IMG/VR virus record: IMGVR_UViG_3300036782_000001
Location: 1-64,000 of that record
Source: a virus
Strand: one strand, 5' to 3'
Length of the DNA stretch: 64,000 nucleotides
Every line of letters begins with the position of its first letter. Position 1 is the stretch's first letter. Position numbers and translations under genes: made by a program. Below the pieces are notes generated by a model. It had not been told where the DNA came from and searched no databases. It was given only the letters and a program-made list of their open reading frames with translations. Below, in pieces: positions 39,796 to 48,420 of this stretch.

Positions 39796-40056
39796 ATGGC
39801 TAAGGTACAAAACATTCTATTACGAGGTCAAGAGGTAATGTTATCTACGGGAGCAGTACAGTTTGATGAACACGGTATTGCGGAGATTGAATCAGAAGAA
39901 GTGTACAACGGTGTCCTTAAGCTAAAGAACTTCTTTGCAGTAGAAGAGGCTAAAGAGGAAGTTAAGGAAGAAGTTAAAGAAGAGCCTAAGGAAGAAGCAA
40001 AAGAAGAGGAAAAGCCTAAGGCAAAAGCACCTGCTAAGAAAACTGCTGCTAAATAA
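39796..40056 (+). CDS. Small capsid-associated protein with KE/AK-rich tail
   Basis: 86 residues; ribosome site TTAGGAGGTATTTACT. A small N-terminal domain (VQNILLRGQEVMLSTGAVQF, ESEEVYNGVLKLKNFFAV) resembles short capsid-adjacent proteins of large phages. A tail of K-E repeats (KEEVKEEVKEEPKEE) ends in KAKAPAKKTAAK, likely unstructured. Perhaps a minor head or head-tail component. Confidence 0.8.
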   Translation: MAKVQNILLRGQEVMLSTGAVQFDEHGIAEIESEEVYNGVLKLKNFFAVEEAKEEVKEEVKEEPKEEAKEEEKPKAKAPAKKTAAK

Positions 40057-40070
40057 TAGGAGGGGTACAC

Positions 40071-40820
40071 ATGGACTTATATGTCAAGTATGAAGACATA
40101 AATGCCCAATTCCTAGTTGAGAACTACCTATTTGGGGTTCCATTAGAAGACCTATATGGCAATAAGATGGGTGAGGGCTTACTGGAGCATTACATTAAGT
40201 CAGCTATACTTTACACACAACGTATGTTGCAGGTCATCATAGAGCCACAAGATATAGAGGGTGAAGTGCATGACTACTACCAAAATGACTTTATGAGCTG
40301 GTCTTTCCTACAGTTACACAAGAGACCTATCATAGAGGTACACAAGCTACAAATGAATTTTGGTACCTATAATGCGGCAGAGATACCTAAGGATTGGATA
40401 CGACAATATGAAATTCCTGGACAAATTCAGCTATTCCCTACTTCAGGTAGTGCAGGCAGTATGATTATAGCTCAGAATGGCTCATTCTTACCATTGGCTC
40501 TAGGACAATACTCTAGTGCTCCTGGTATATGGAGAGTTAGCTATAAAGCAGGTATGGAAAAGATTCCTCATGACTTAGTAGAGTATATCATGAAGCGTGC
40601 TTCTATTGGTATCCTTCAGGTATGGGGTGACTTAATCATCGGTGCTGGTATTGCCAACCAGACTATCAGTATTGACGGTCTATCTCAGTCTATTGGTACT
40701 ACACAGTCTCCAGAGTTCTCTGGTGCTGGTGCTCGTATTAAAAACTATTCAGATGACATGAAAGACCTAGAAAAACGCTTAAAGGATACTTATTTAGGTA
40801 TAAGTATGGGTCTTCTATAG
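40071..40820 (+). CDS. Head-tail connector (neck) protein
   Basis: 249 residues; ribosome site TAGGAGGGGTACAC. Position and length fit the first neck protein in Herelleviridae-type order. The helical start (DINAQFLVENYLFGVPLEDL, HYIKSAILYTQRML) and PHDLVEYIMKRASIGILQVWGD resemble the helix bundle of gp6/gp15-type adaptors, with a beta region around IRQYEIPGQIQLFPTSG. Probably caps the portal. Confidence 0.85.
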   Translation: MDLYVKYEDINAQFLVENYLFGVPLEDLYGNKMGEGLLEHYIKSAILYTQRMLQVIIEPQDIEGEVHDYYQNDFMSWSFLQLHKRPIIEVHKLQMNFGTYNAAEIPKDWIRQYEIPGQIQLFPTSGSAGSMIIAQNGSFLPLALGQYSSAPGIWRVSYKAGMEKIPHDLVEYIMKRASIGILQVWGDLIIGAGIANQTISIDGLSQSIGTTQSPEFSGAGARIKNYSDDMKDLEKRLKDTYLGISMGLL

Positions 40821-40832
40821 GAGGGAATTAGG

Positions 40833-41543
40833 ATGACACAAGAATATCCATATAACCTCCCTACTGGTAACCAAGTTCGGGCTGACCTAAAGCCCGAACT
40901 ATTTGATTCAGCTATATTACAAAAAGGTTACACTGTAATATGGGAACAAGGTATGTTCTGTCCTTGTATTGATATGAGGTCTGGTCAACCTAGTTACGCT
41001 TGCCCTATGTGTGGTGGCAAAGGCTATACATACTTTGGAGCAAAGGAAACTAAGTCTTTGATCACTAGTATCAGTGGTAACAAAGACCAAGACCATATTG
41101 GTCTCAATGAACAAGGTTCAGCTTACCTTACTCCTTTAAGTACAGATATGGTAGGGTTTAGAGATAAATTCACCTTAGTAGACTTTGATATAAAGTTCTC
41201 TGAAGTAATAGCGAGGGATGAAACTAAGTTCGATACTCTAGATTACCAAGCCTTAAAAGTTATTATGGTCAAGTCTCTAACCAAGGAGTATGTAGAAGGC
41301 TTTGATTATATAGTAGCAGAGGATGGTAAGAAAATAGAATGGCTAACTCCAATGCCCACTAAAGAGAGATACTCAATCCTTTACACTACCAGACCCGTGT
41401 ATATTGCTATTGGTCCAGTACATGACCTTAGAGGTACTTATACAATGGCGAAAGGTGGAGGGGTAGAGAGCTTTGTTAGACTTCCTTCACAATTCCATAT
41501 CAAGAGGGAGGACTTACTAGATGAAACTTTCAATGCAAGTTGA
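40833..41543 (+). CDS. Neck/tail-completion protein with zinc-binding Cys motif
   Basis: 236 residues; ribosome site TAGGAGGGAATTAGG. A Cys cluster CPCIDMRSGQPSYACPMCGGKG (four Cys, about 43-62) is a zinc-binding candidate, typical of neck proteins in SPO1-like phages. The rest is alpha/beta. Overlaps the next gene by 23 bases. Likely head-completion or tail-joining role. Confidence 0.82.
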   Translation: MTQEYPYNLPTGNQVRADLKPELFDSAILQKGYTVIWEQGMFCPCIDMRSGQPSYACPMCGGKGYTYFGAKETKSLITSISGNKDQDHIGLNEQGSAYLTPLSTDMVGFRDKFTLVDFDIKFSEVIARDETKFDTLDYQALKVIMVKSLTKEYVEGFDYIVAEDGKKIEWLTPMPTKERYSILYTTRPVYIAIGPVHDLRGTYTMAKGGGVESFVRLPSQFHIKREDLLDETFNAS

Positions 41544-41733
41544 GGTAGGTAGTCTAGTAGATATCCTAAAGGATGTAGAAAAGGATGTAAAGCGTGATAC
41601 TGGAGAAGACCAATTCTATATACAGAATCCTCAATTTAAACAGGATGAAGGAGCGGTATCCAAACCTATAATGCAGGTTAAACCAGAAACTCCTACTCCT
41701 AAGAAAGTTAAGCTGAAGTGGGGGAGGAATTAA
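41521..41733 (+). CDS. Small virion-operon protein
   Basis: 70 residues beginning within the previous gene (ribosome site GGGAGGACTTACTAG). Starts MKLSMQVEVGSLVDILKDVE; the remainder is Lys/Pro-rich (VKPETPTPKKVKLKWGRN). Function unknown, possibly neck-related. Confidence 0.7.
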   Translation: MKLSMQVEVGSLVDILKDVEKDVKRDTGEDQFYIQNPQFKQDEGAVSKPIMQVKPETPTPKKVKLKWGRN

Positions 41734-41735
41734 TA

Positions 41736-42566
41736 ATGATTCCTTTAGTAGAGGATTATATTATTGAGAATATAGAAGAACGCTTGAAAGTGTTGAGAGC
41801 TAACCCTTCTGCTATAAGCAGGATTATACCGCTTGGCAAGGAAAGACTTGACATGATAAGCAAATATATAACTAAGAAAGAAATTCTTCTAAAGAAGGGC
41901 TACCCTAGAACACCTGCGGAGCTACCTTGTATCTGTATCATGCTATCTACGGAAGATGAGACAGAAGAGGGCTTAGGGGATACAGGGTTTAGTGGAAACG
42001 ACTCATCCTTCCTTACTGTAGGCTTACCTGTTAAATACGGAACACTAGGATGGGAAGTTCAACTAACAAAGCCAAATGTCACAAAAGTTCATTCTATACG
42101 CCATAATGATACAGGCATGGTTATAGATGATTATGATGTTGACTATGCTAAGTCTAAAATTATTATTCGTGAGGACTTTGTAATGGAAGACGATATGGTT
42201 ACCATTGAGTTTTCTTACACTAGTGGGGCACAAGAGACAGTACGAACGATGTTTGAAGCTGAGTATAGAATAGAAATATGGACGGAGAACGGAGACCTTA
42301 CAGTAGACCTGTACCACTTAGTTAAGTGGGCAATGCTCTCTGGTAGGGACTTCCTTATAGATAAGAAAGATATCTATAGACAAAAGCTCTCTGGTGGTGA
42401 TTTTGAACCAGTACGTAGCTTTGAACCAGCGTTTGTATACAGAAGGGCATTAACCTTCTGGTGTCAATTCAGTGTAGACCCTATCAAGAACATACTTGAT
42501 GACGACCTACATGTAGTTACAGAAGTCCATGTGAATCAAGAGTATTATAACAGGGAGGATTCATAA
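41736..42566 (+). CDS. Tail-terminator or neck structural protein
   Basis: 276 residues from ATG 41736 (GGGGAGGAATTAATA). Opens with helices (VEDYIIENIEERLKVLRANP), then alternating strands, including EFSYTSGAQETVRTMFEAEY. It occupies the usual place of the sheath-terminator/neck gene just before the sheath. Its stop overlaps the next start. The exact role is uncertain. Confidence 0.8.
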   Translation: MIPLVEDYIIENIEERLKVLRANPSAISRIIPLGKERLDMISKYITKKEILLKKGYPRTPAELPCICIMLSTEDETEEGLGDTGFSGNDSSFLTVGLPVKYGTLGWEVQLTKPNVTKVHSIRHNDTGMVIDDYDVDYAKSKIIIREDFVMEDDMVTIEFSYTSGAQETVRTMFEAEYRIEIWTENGDLTVDLYHLVKWAMLSGRDFLIDKKDIYRQKLSGGDFEPVRSFEPAFVYRRALTFWCQFSVDPIKNILDDDLHVVTEVHVNQEYYNREDS

Positions 42567-42766
42567 TGGCTACTAAAAAAGAGGATACAAAAGTAGTACC
42601 TGTTGAAGAAATTCCTCAATCTCGTATACATTTCCGTGAGTTCATACAGTTGCACACAAACCTAGACGCTGTTACCAGTGCAGGATTTAAGTCTACCTGT
42701 GGCTCTACTGAATGGATGTATCTAGAAGAGTGGCAGGAATACTTAGACAAGTATAAATCAATATAA
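42566..42766 (+). CDS. Small protein before tail sheath
   Basis: 66 residues, ATG overlapping the preceding stop. RIHFREFIQLHTNLDAVTSA and STEWMYLEEWQEYLDKY suggest a small helical protein. Common position for a short tail-assembly gene in this phage type. Function unknown. Confidence 0.75.
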   Translation: MATKKEDTKVVPVEEIPQSRIHFREFIQLHTNLDAVTSAGFKSTCGSTEWMYLEEWQEYLDKYKSI

Positions 42767-42780
42767 GAGAGGTGTTTTAA

Positions 42781-44508
42781 ATGGCTTACGAAAACTCTGG
42801 TATTACGTTTAACGGACGTAGAATTATCCATCCAGGTGCTTATGATCGCATAGACACTAGTGCTATGACAGCTTCTACTCCTGGTAGTTTAAACCGCCCT
42901 ATCTTAATCGGTACTGCTGATGCAGGTGAAGCTGGTAAGGTAATGTGGTGGACAGACCCTAGTAAGGCAAGAGCGTACTTTAAAAATGGTGACCTACCTA
43001 CTGCGGTTGAATTAGCATTCTCTCCACTACCTGAAGGCGGTGGCGGTGCATCTATCGTAGGTACTTTACTAGTAAACCCTACAGTTGCAGCTACTAAAGA
43101 TGTAGGTGGGGGTAAGTGGACTGCTAAGGAATTTGGCTCTATCGGTAACGAAATCCAAGTTAAGATGGAAGATGGTACTCTTTCAGGTACTAAGAAAGTT
43201 TCTATATACCGCTTCAGTACTAATGATGTTGAATCTTGGGATAACATTGGTGCTATCTTAGAGGTAAACTATACAGGAACTAAGGCTTATGCTGAGATTG
43301 CTGTAAACGCTGGCGTTGTCACTACTAAAACTGGTGCTGATTCCGCTACTGCTACTGTTGACTTAACTGTAGATGGTAAGTTACCACAATACAGCACAAT
43401 TGATGCTTTAGTATCATACATCAATAGCATGTCTGGGTATTCCGCTCGTGTTATCAACATTGCTGATGCTAAGATGCCTGTAACCGCTTTGGATACAGTT
43501 ACAGCTGTAACTATCAAGAGTGCTCCTAAGACTCTACTATCTGCTAAAGTGGGTATCGAGACGCGTGTAAACGTATCATCTCTGTTGGTTAGTGTGGCTA
43601 TGACTGGCACTCCAGCAAACTTCCCATGGACTTACTTAGCAGGAGGACAAAAGGGTACCACTCCTACTTCATGGTCAGCACACTTTGGCACACTGCGTAA
43701 GGAGTTCTTCGACTTACTTTGTGTCCTATCTCCAGATAGTGCAATCCATGCAGAAGCAGCAGCACATGTACAAGTGATGGAAACACGTAGACAGAAGCAA
43801 TACTTATTCTTCGGTGGTGCAGGGGATGACCTTACTAAACCAGAAGATAAGACTACGGCTAAACAACGTGCATCTGCAATGAACTACCGTAGAGCAGTTC
43901 TTTGCTACCCATCAATTTACCATCCAATAGTAGAGAGTGGTAAGAAATTATTACCAGCATATATGACTGCTGCTATGGTATGTGGGCGTGTAGCTGGAGT
44001 ACCAACTTCAGAGCCTATCACGTTCGACTTCTTCAATATCTCAGGTCTAGGCGTAGACTTAGTTGCAGGTGACCCAGATATTGATGAATTAATCGCTTCA
44101 GGTGTATGTGTAATGGAACGAGTTCAGAATGGTGGAATTCGCCTAGCACAGGGTGTAACAACGTATCTTGGACCAGTACGTACGCCTAACGTAGAGATTA
44201 GTACAGGACGTACAGCAGATGAAGTTTCTGACCGTGTTACAAACAGATTAGAAGACACATTCGTAGGTTCTAGCTCTGCGATTGCTACTAACTCTTCTGT
44301 AACTACAGAAGCTACTAACGTTCTAGACGAATGTACACGTGAGAAGTTAATTCTTGGATACCGTAACATTCGAGTACGATTCGAAGGTACTGCTGTATAT
44401 GTTGATTATGAAGCTGCTATTACAGAGCCGATTAACTTCATCCTAGTAACATCTCACTTTGTTCCATCTAGTACGTTTAACAACTTAGTAGAGGGGCAAC
44501 AAATTTAA
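42781..44508 (+). CDS. Tail sheath protein
   Basis: 575 residues; ribosome site AGAGAGGTGTTTTAA. The contractile sheath wraps the tail tube. Typical features: an N-terminal HPGAYDRIDTSAM, a variable beta-rich middle, and a conserved C-terminal domain with the motif ANSSVTTEATNVLDECTREK and RNIRVRFEGTAVYVDYEAAI (sheath fold interaction strand). It is followed by the tube gene, the canonical pair. Confidence 0.95.
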   Translation: MAYENSGITFNGRRIIHPGAYDRIDTSAMTASTPGSLNRPILIGTADAGEAGKVMWWTDPSKARAYFKNGDLPTAVELAFSPLPEGGGGASIVGTLLVNPTVAATKDVGGGKWTAKEFGSIGNEIQVKMEDGTLSGTKKVSIYRFSTNDVESWDNIGAILEVNYTGTKAYAEIAVNAGVVTTKTGADSATATVDLTVDGKLPQYSTIDALVSYINSMSGYSARVINIADAKMPVTALDTVTAVTIKSAPKTLLSAKVGIETRVNVSSLLVSVAMTGTPANFPWTYLAGGQKGTTPTSWSAHFGTLRKEFFDLLCVLSPDSAIHAEAAAHVQVMETRRQKQYLFFGGAGDDLTKPEDKTTAKQRASAMNYRRAVLCYPSIYHPIVESGKKLLPAYMTAAMVCGRVAGVPTSEPITFDFFNISGLGVDLVAGDPDIDELIASGVCVMERVQNGGIRLAQGVTTYLGPVRTPNVEISTGRTADEVSDRVTNRLEDTFVGSSSAIATNSSVTTEATNVLDECTREKLILGYRNIRVRFEGTAVYVDYEAAITEPINFILVTSHFVPSSTFNNLVEGQQI

Positions 44509-44522
44509 GGAGGTGACTACCT

Positions 44523-44936
44523 ATGGGAATGGTAGATAAACAGACGGTACACGCTGGTCATACCATAAACATCCGTATTCGTGGTGAAATCGTTGGTAGG
44601 ATTCAGGGTTTAGATGGTGAGCGTGATTTCGGTACAGAAGGTGTATACGAAATCGGCTCAATGATGCCACAAGAACACGTACACAACAGATACACTGGTT
44701 CTGTAACATGTGAGAGATTCTTCGTACGTAAGAAAGACCTTGCACGTATAGGAATGGCTTCTGTTGGTGAAGAGGTATTAAAGAAAGATGTTATCACTAT
44801 TGAGGTAGTAGATAAGTATACTAAAGAGATTGTTCGTTCTTACCACGGATGCTCTATTGGTAACTATCGTGAGAACTTCCGAGTTAACGCTATCGCAGGT
44901 GAAAACGCTACTTTCCAATATCTATATGCAAGCTAA
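44523..44936 (+). CDS. Tail tube protein
   Basis: 137 residues; ribosome site TTAAGGAGGTGACTACCT. Forms the inner tube. TVHAGHTINIRIRGEIVGRI begins the beta-barrel, with GSVTCERFFVRKKDLARIG and IVRSYHGCSIGNYRENFRVN later in the usual order. Length and place directly after the sheath gene fit. Confidence 0.92.
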   Translation: MGMVDKQTVHAGHTINIRIRGEIVGRIQGLDGERDFGTEGVYEIGSMMPQEHVHNRYTGSVTCERFFVRKKDLARIGMASVGEEVLKKDVITIEVVDKYTKEIVRSYHGCSIGNYRENFRVNAIAGENATFQYLYAS

Positions 44937-44951
44937 TAGTACTAACAATAG

Positions 44952-44996
44952 TAGGAGCAGGAGTATAATTTACGTACTCCTGCTCCTATTTTTATT
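44952..44996 (+). terminator. Very strong terminator after the tube gene
   Basis: TAGGAGCAGGAGTA / TACTCCTGCTCCTA 14-base perfect stem with TTTTTATT. It separates the abundant sheath/tube transcripts from the chaperone and tape-measure genes. Confidence 0.92.
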
Positions 44997-45024
44997 ATGA
45001 ATTAAAACTCAAGGAGGTATTTAT

Positions 45025-45432
45025 ATGTCAGAAATTAAGACAATCACATTAACGACTTTAGAAGGTATCAATGAAGGGGATAAGCGAACTCACTTATTTG
45101 ATGTAGACTTTACAGACGTAAACCCGAAATTCAAAGGCAGATTTATTGTACACCAACCTAACCTTATGGAACAGTTAAAAATTGGACGTGTGTATACTGC
45201 CCTAACTGGTGGATTACCAGTAGACCAACACACTGACAACATTGCTACTATCTTATCAACACTGGATATAGTTATTGATGAGAAGCCTGAATGGTTCATA
45301 GCTACAGATGCATCAGTAGACTACCCTATCATGGAAGCAGTGTACATGGAGTACTTGGAATGGACTAACACCTTTCGTAAGCCAAATAAACCAAGTGACA
45401 ATGAAAGCAATAGCGGAGACCAACCAAGCTAG
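45025..45432 (+). CDS. Tail assembly chaperone, short form
   Basis: 135 residues; ribosome site CAAGGAGGTATTTAT. Beta-rich N-terminus (DVDFTDVNPKFKGRFIVHQP) then helices, in the slot between tube and tape measure where tail-assembly chaperones lie. Its end overlaps the next frame, which has no good ribosome site of its own, so a programmed frameshift product (short form plus next frame) is likely. Binds the tape measure during tail assembly. Confidence 0.88.
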   Translation: MSEIKTITLTTLEGINEGDKRTHLFDVDFTDVNPKFKGRFIVHQPNLMEQLKIGRVYTALTGGLPVDQHTDNIATILSTLDIVIDEKPEWFIATDASVDYPIMEAVYMEYLEWTNTFRKPNKPSDNESNSGDQPS

Positions 45433-45712
45433 GTTTGAATGGTGGGTACAGACTGAATTTAAGGTCTTACCCACTGACCCTAAGTATCAAGCCTTAACCC
45501 AGATGCAGTTGGACTTAATGTATGAACATTACTTGCTAGATAATCCTCCAGTGGAGGAGGAAACTAAGCCAGCCAATGACCCTACTTATAAAGAAGATGA
45601 GCCTGAACAGTACGATGACCCAGACTTCAAGCATGTATGGGACAATATGGACGATGACAAGGCTGTACATGGGGAAGAGGTTAAGAAAAAGGACGAGTTT
45701 GAGGAGGTGTAG
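45401..45712 (+). CDS. Tail assembly chaperone, frameshift extension
   Basis: About 103 residues if initiated at ATG 45401; no ribosome site is visible there. Relative to the preceding gene it is in the +1 (or -2) frame, and its frame is open back to 45320, overlapping the short form by over 100 bases. EWWVQTEFKVLPTDP and LMYEHYLLDNPP are typical C-terminal extension residues; the end is acidic (DDPDFKHVWDNMDDD). Most likely made as a fusion with the previous protein. Confidence 0.75.
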   Translation: MKAIAETNQARFEWWVQTEFKVLPTDPKYQALTQMQLDLMYEHYLLDNPPVEEETKPANDPTYKEDEPEQYDDPDFKHVWDNMDDDKAVHGEEVKKKDEFEEV

Positions 45713-45715
45713 TGA

Positions 45716-48409
45716 ATGGCTAGAGATAGGCAGACGGATGCTAATATCAAGTTCAATGCCGACACTAGGGATGCCCTTACTGACATAAAACAACTGGAAG
45801 CTAAGGTATCTAAGCTGAAAGACTTGGCTAATCAAGGTGACCAGATGCAGGGGGGCTTACTCTCCTATAGACAAGTTTCTATGTACAGAAAGATCCTAGA
45901 TGAAACTGAGCAATTGTATAACCAATATTACAAGAAATTAGAACGTATGGATACAGAGCATACCCGTAAAATAGAGGAAAACCAAAAGAAGATTAAGAAG
46001 TACCAAGAACAGGTTAGAAACTCTCAAGGTGGTAACAAGTGGGGTGATGTGGCAAGCCCTAGAGTACAGCAACATCATCAAGACAAGCTAGACCGAGCTG
46101 TATCAGAGAGGGATAGACTAAACTCTGGCTCTAATAGTGCAGAGTTGGAACGTTTACGTAACGTTGTAAACCAGATGAATCCTTCTATGCAGAATCGTAA
46201 TGATAACCGTGACCGTATAGATAAGATGCATGAGCGTAATCCTGGTTTAGAACGTACTGTGTATGGTGCCACTTCTGCTGTAGGTTCAGCAGGTCTCATA
46301 GCTAGTATAGGTGGGATGTTCAACTATGGTCAGAGATATGCTGATATCTTAAGACCACAGGAGCTACAGGCTTCACAATTAGGTCAGAAGATTGGCTATG
46401 GTAAAGAGGGAAATGATGAGACCTTCCGTGCAGATGCAGTAGAGGTAGGTTTGAAGAATCAGTATAAAGCAGGGGAAACTCTACAAACACAAGCTGTTCT
46501 TGCTATGGGTGGTAGAACTGACCTTAAAAAGCTAGGTGCTGATACTGAGGCATCACAGACCTTTGGACGTAGTACTGGTACTGACCCTAATGAAATAGCT
46601 AATATGGGTAGCATGCTTCAACGTATGGGAGCTATGGATGAAGGACAAATGAAGCGTCTATCAGACATGATAGGTGGGGCGGTAGCCAAAAACAAGATGA
46701 GTGGGCGAGAAGAGGAAATGATGAGAGCAACATCATCCCTAGCTCAATCAGTGAGTAGAGGTCTACCATCCTTTAGCGATGGTCAATTCAAGAACATGCT
46801 TTCCAGTCAGGTTATGTTAGGTAATCTAGCTCCAGAGCTTAAAGGGGAACGTGGTTCTAAGTTACTAGGTACAATGGATGCAGGTTTCAAAGAAGGTAAC
46901 CATACCCTAGATGTATTAATGCGTAATGGTAACTCTGACTTCTTAGGAGTAGAGGGTACTTGGAAAATGAAACTGCAACAAGAAGAGGGTATATCCAACC
47001 CTAAGAACGTCACTGACTTAGTGAAAGGCTTAAAAGCTACTTATGGTAAAGATGTACTAAAGACTAGTCAAGGTCAAGCAGTAGCAGGTATGTCTTTATC
47101 TCAAGGTCTTGGTGTATCTAAGCAAGAGAGTAAGAAGCTTATAGACTCTGGATTCTTAGAGCAAATGGAGCAGGGTAAACTACCTACTTCTAAGGAGCTT
47201 GAACAAGCAGGTATGAAAGACCTAGCGAAAAAGGCAAAAGATTGGGATAACGCTGAATCCAAGAACTGGACAGGTAATGAAGCAGGGTATGAAAAGACTG
47301 GTACTGAAACTGGTGGTAACATCTGGGCAGGTACTTCTAGTGTCGTTGGTAATGCTCTAACTTCATTGAATCCTTGGGTTATGTTCGGTGGTATGTCAGC
47401 TATGGCTCTAGGTGGCTCATACATGACAGGTAAGTATGGGGGCAGAGGTGTTTCTAGAGGTCTAACTAGAATGCTTAATCCTAATATAGGTCAGCAACGT
47501 GGAGCGGTACCTAGAGCAGGTAACTTCATGGGTAATATTAAAAACACTGCTGGTGGCATGTGGAACGCTACCAAAAATGGTGCAGGTAGCTTATGGAATG
47601 CTACTAAGAGCGGTGGCTCTAAAGCATGGAATTGGGGTAAAAACCTATTCAAAGGTGGAGGAGGCACCCCTCCTACTGGGGGAGTACCTGCTAGTAGTAG
47701 CGGTCTGTGGAGCAAGTTAGGAAAGGTAGCTGGTCCAGTAGGTACAGCTCTGTCTCTAAAGTGGGCTGCTGATGCAGGGGATGAAGCTGGTGACTGGTTA
47801 TTTGGTCATAGTAAGGGGGATATAAAGTCTGACCAACCCCTGACTAATATAGGCAAAGAACCACTACGTCACACAGATGATAGAAAGAGTGCATTCAGAC
47901 GTGGTTGGGAATGGATGTCTGGTAGCGGTGATGAAGAGGACAAGAAAAAGGAAGAGAAAAAGAAAGAAGAGAAACCTGTACCTAAATCTGAGAAGACAGA
48001 TACTCCTGTACCAAAGGCTGAAGAAGGTAGCACTGAAACACCTAAGACAGAGGGAGATAAGGGCACTGACAGTTCTAAGAAAGAGCTGAAGGTGGACAGT
48101 ATCAATGTTAAGGATAAGGCTATGCAGGATTATCTGAATCAGAATAGAGACAAGTCAAAAGACGTATCTTCTAGTTCTAAGTCTGATAAAGATGTTGACA
48201 CTAATGTTAAGCTGATTAAGATAGAACACACTGTCCGAGTAGAATGGACAGGCACTAAATTAGCTCCAGATAATGAGTACAAGGTTTCTAATAGTATCTC
48301 TGACTACTTCACTAACGCCACACAGATTCTTATGGGCAAAGGTGGAGGAATGGGGGGAGCACCTGCTATGGGTGGTATGAACCTATCCAGAGACCAAAGC
48401 CGAGAGTAG
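45716..48409 (+). CDS. Tape measure protein
   Basis: 897 residues from ATG 45716 (GAGGAGGTGTAGTG). The long helical N-terminus (IKQLEAKVSKLKDLAN and a coiled coil to about 150) and a central region with repeated small residues (GAMDEGQMKRLSDMIGGAVA) lead to a hydrophobic patch (WVMFGGMSAMALGGSYM, about 558-575) and a Gly/Trp-rich stretch, then an E/K/P-rich flexible linker (about 738-790). It sets tail length; the usual 0.15 nm per residue predicts roughly 130 nm. Confidence 0.92.
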   Translation: MARDRQTDANIKFNADTRDALTDIKQLEAKVSKLKDLANQGDQMQGGLLSYRQVSMYRKILDETEQLYNQYYKKLERMDTEHTRKIEENQKKIKKYQEQVRNSQGGNKWGDVASPRVQQHHQDKLDRAVSERDRLNSGSNSAELERLRNVVNQMNPSMQNRNDNRDRIDKMHERNPGLERTVYGATSAVGSAGLIASIGGMFNYGQRYADILRPQELQASQLGQKIGYGKEGNDETFRADAVEVGLKNQYKAGETLQTQAVLAMGGRTDLKKLGADTEASQTFGRSTGTDPNEIANMGSMLQRMGAMDEGQMKRLSDMIGGAVAKNKMSGREEEMMRATSSLAQSVSRGLPSFSDGQFKNMLSSQVMLGNLAPELKGERGSKLLGTMDAGFKEGNHTLDVLMRNGNSDFLGVEGTWKMKLQQEEGISNPKNVTDLVKGLKATYGKDVLKTSQGQAVAGMSLSQGLGVSKQESKKLIDSGFLEQMEQGKLPTSKELEQAGMKDLAKKAKDWDNAESKNWTGNEAGYEKTGTETGGNIWAGTSSVVGNALTSLNPWVMFGGMSAMALGGSYMTGKYGGRGVSRGLTRMLNPNIGQQRGAVPRAGNFMGNIKNTAGGMWNATKNGAGSLWNATKSGGSKAWNWGKNLFKGGGGTPPTGGVPASSSGLWSKLGKVAGPVGTALSLKWAADAGDEAGDWLFGHSKGDIKSDQPLTNIGKEPLRHTDDRKSAFRRGWEWMSGSGDEEDKKKEEKKKEEKPVPKSEKTDTPVPKAEEGSTETPKTEGDKGTDSSKKELKVDSINVKDKAMQDYLNQNRDKSKDVSSSSKSDKDVDTNVKLIKIEHTVRVEWTGTKLAPDNEYKVSNSISDYFTNATQILMGKGGGMGGAPAMGGMNLSRDQSRE

Positions 48410-48420
48410 GAGGGTATATC

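Noticed and set aside
39952-40056. Coding tandem repeat as a recombination hotspot
   Set aside because: The K-E repeats reflect a low-complexity protein tail with varied codons rather than a DNA repeat.
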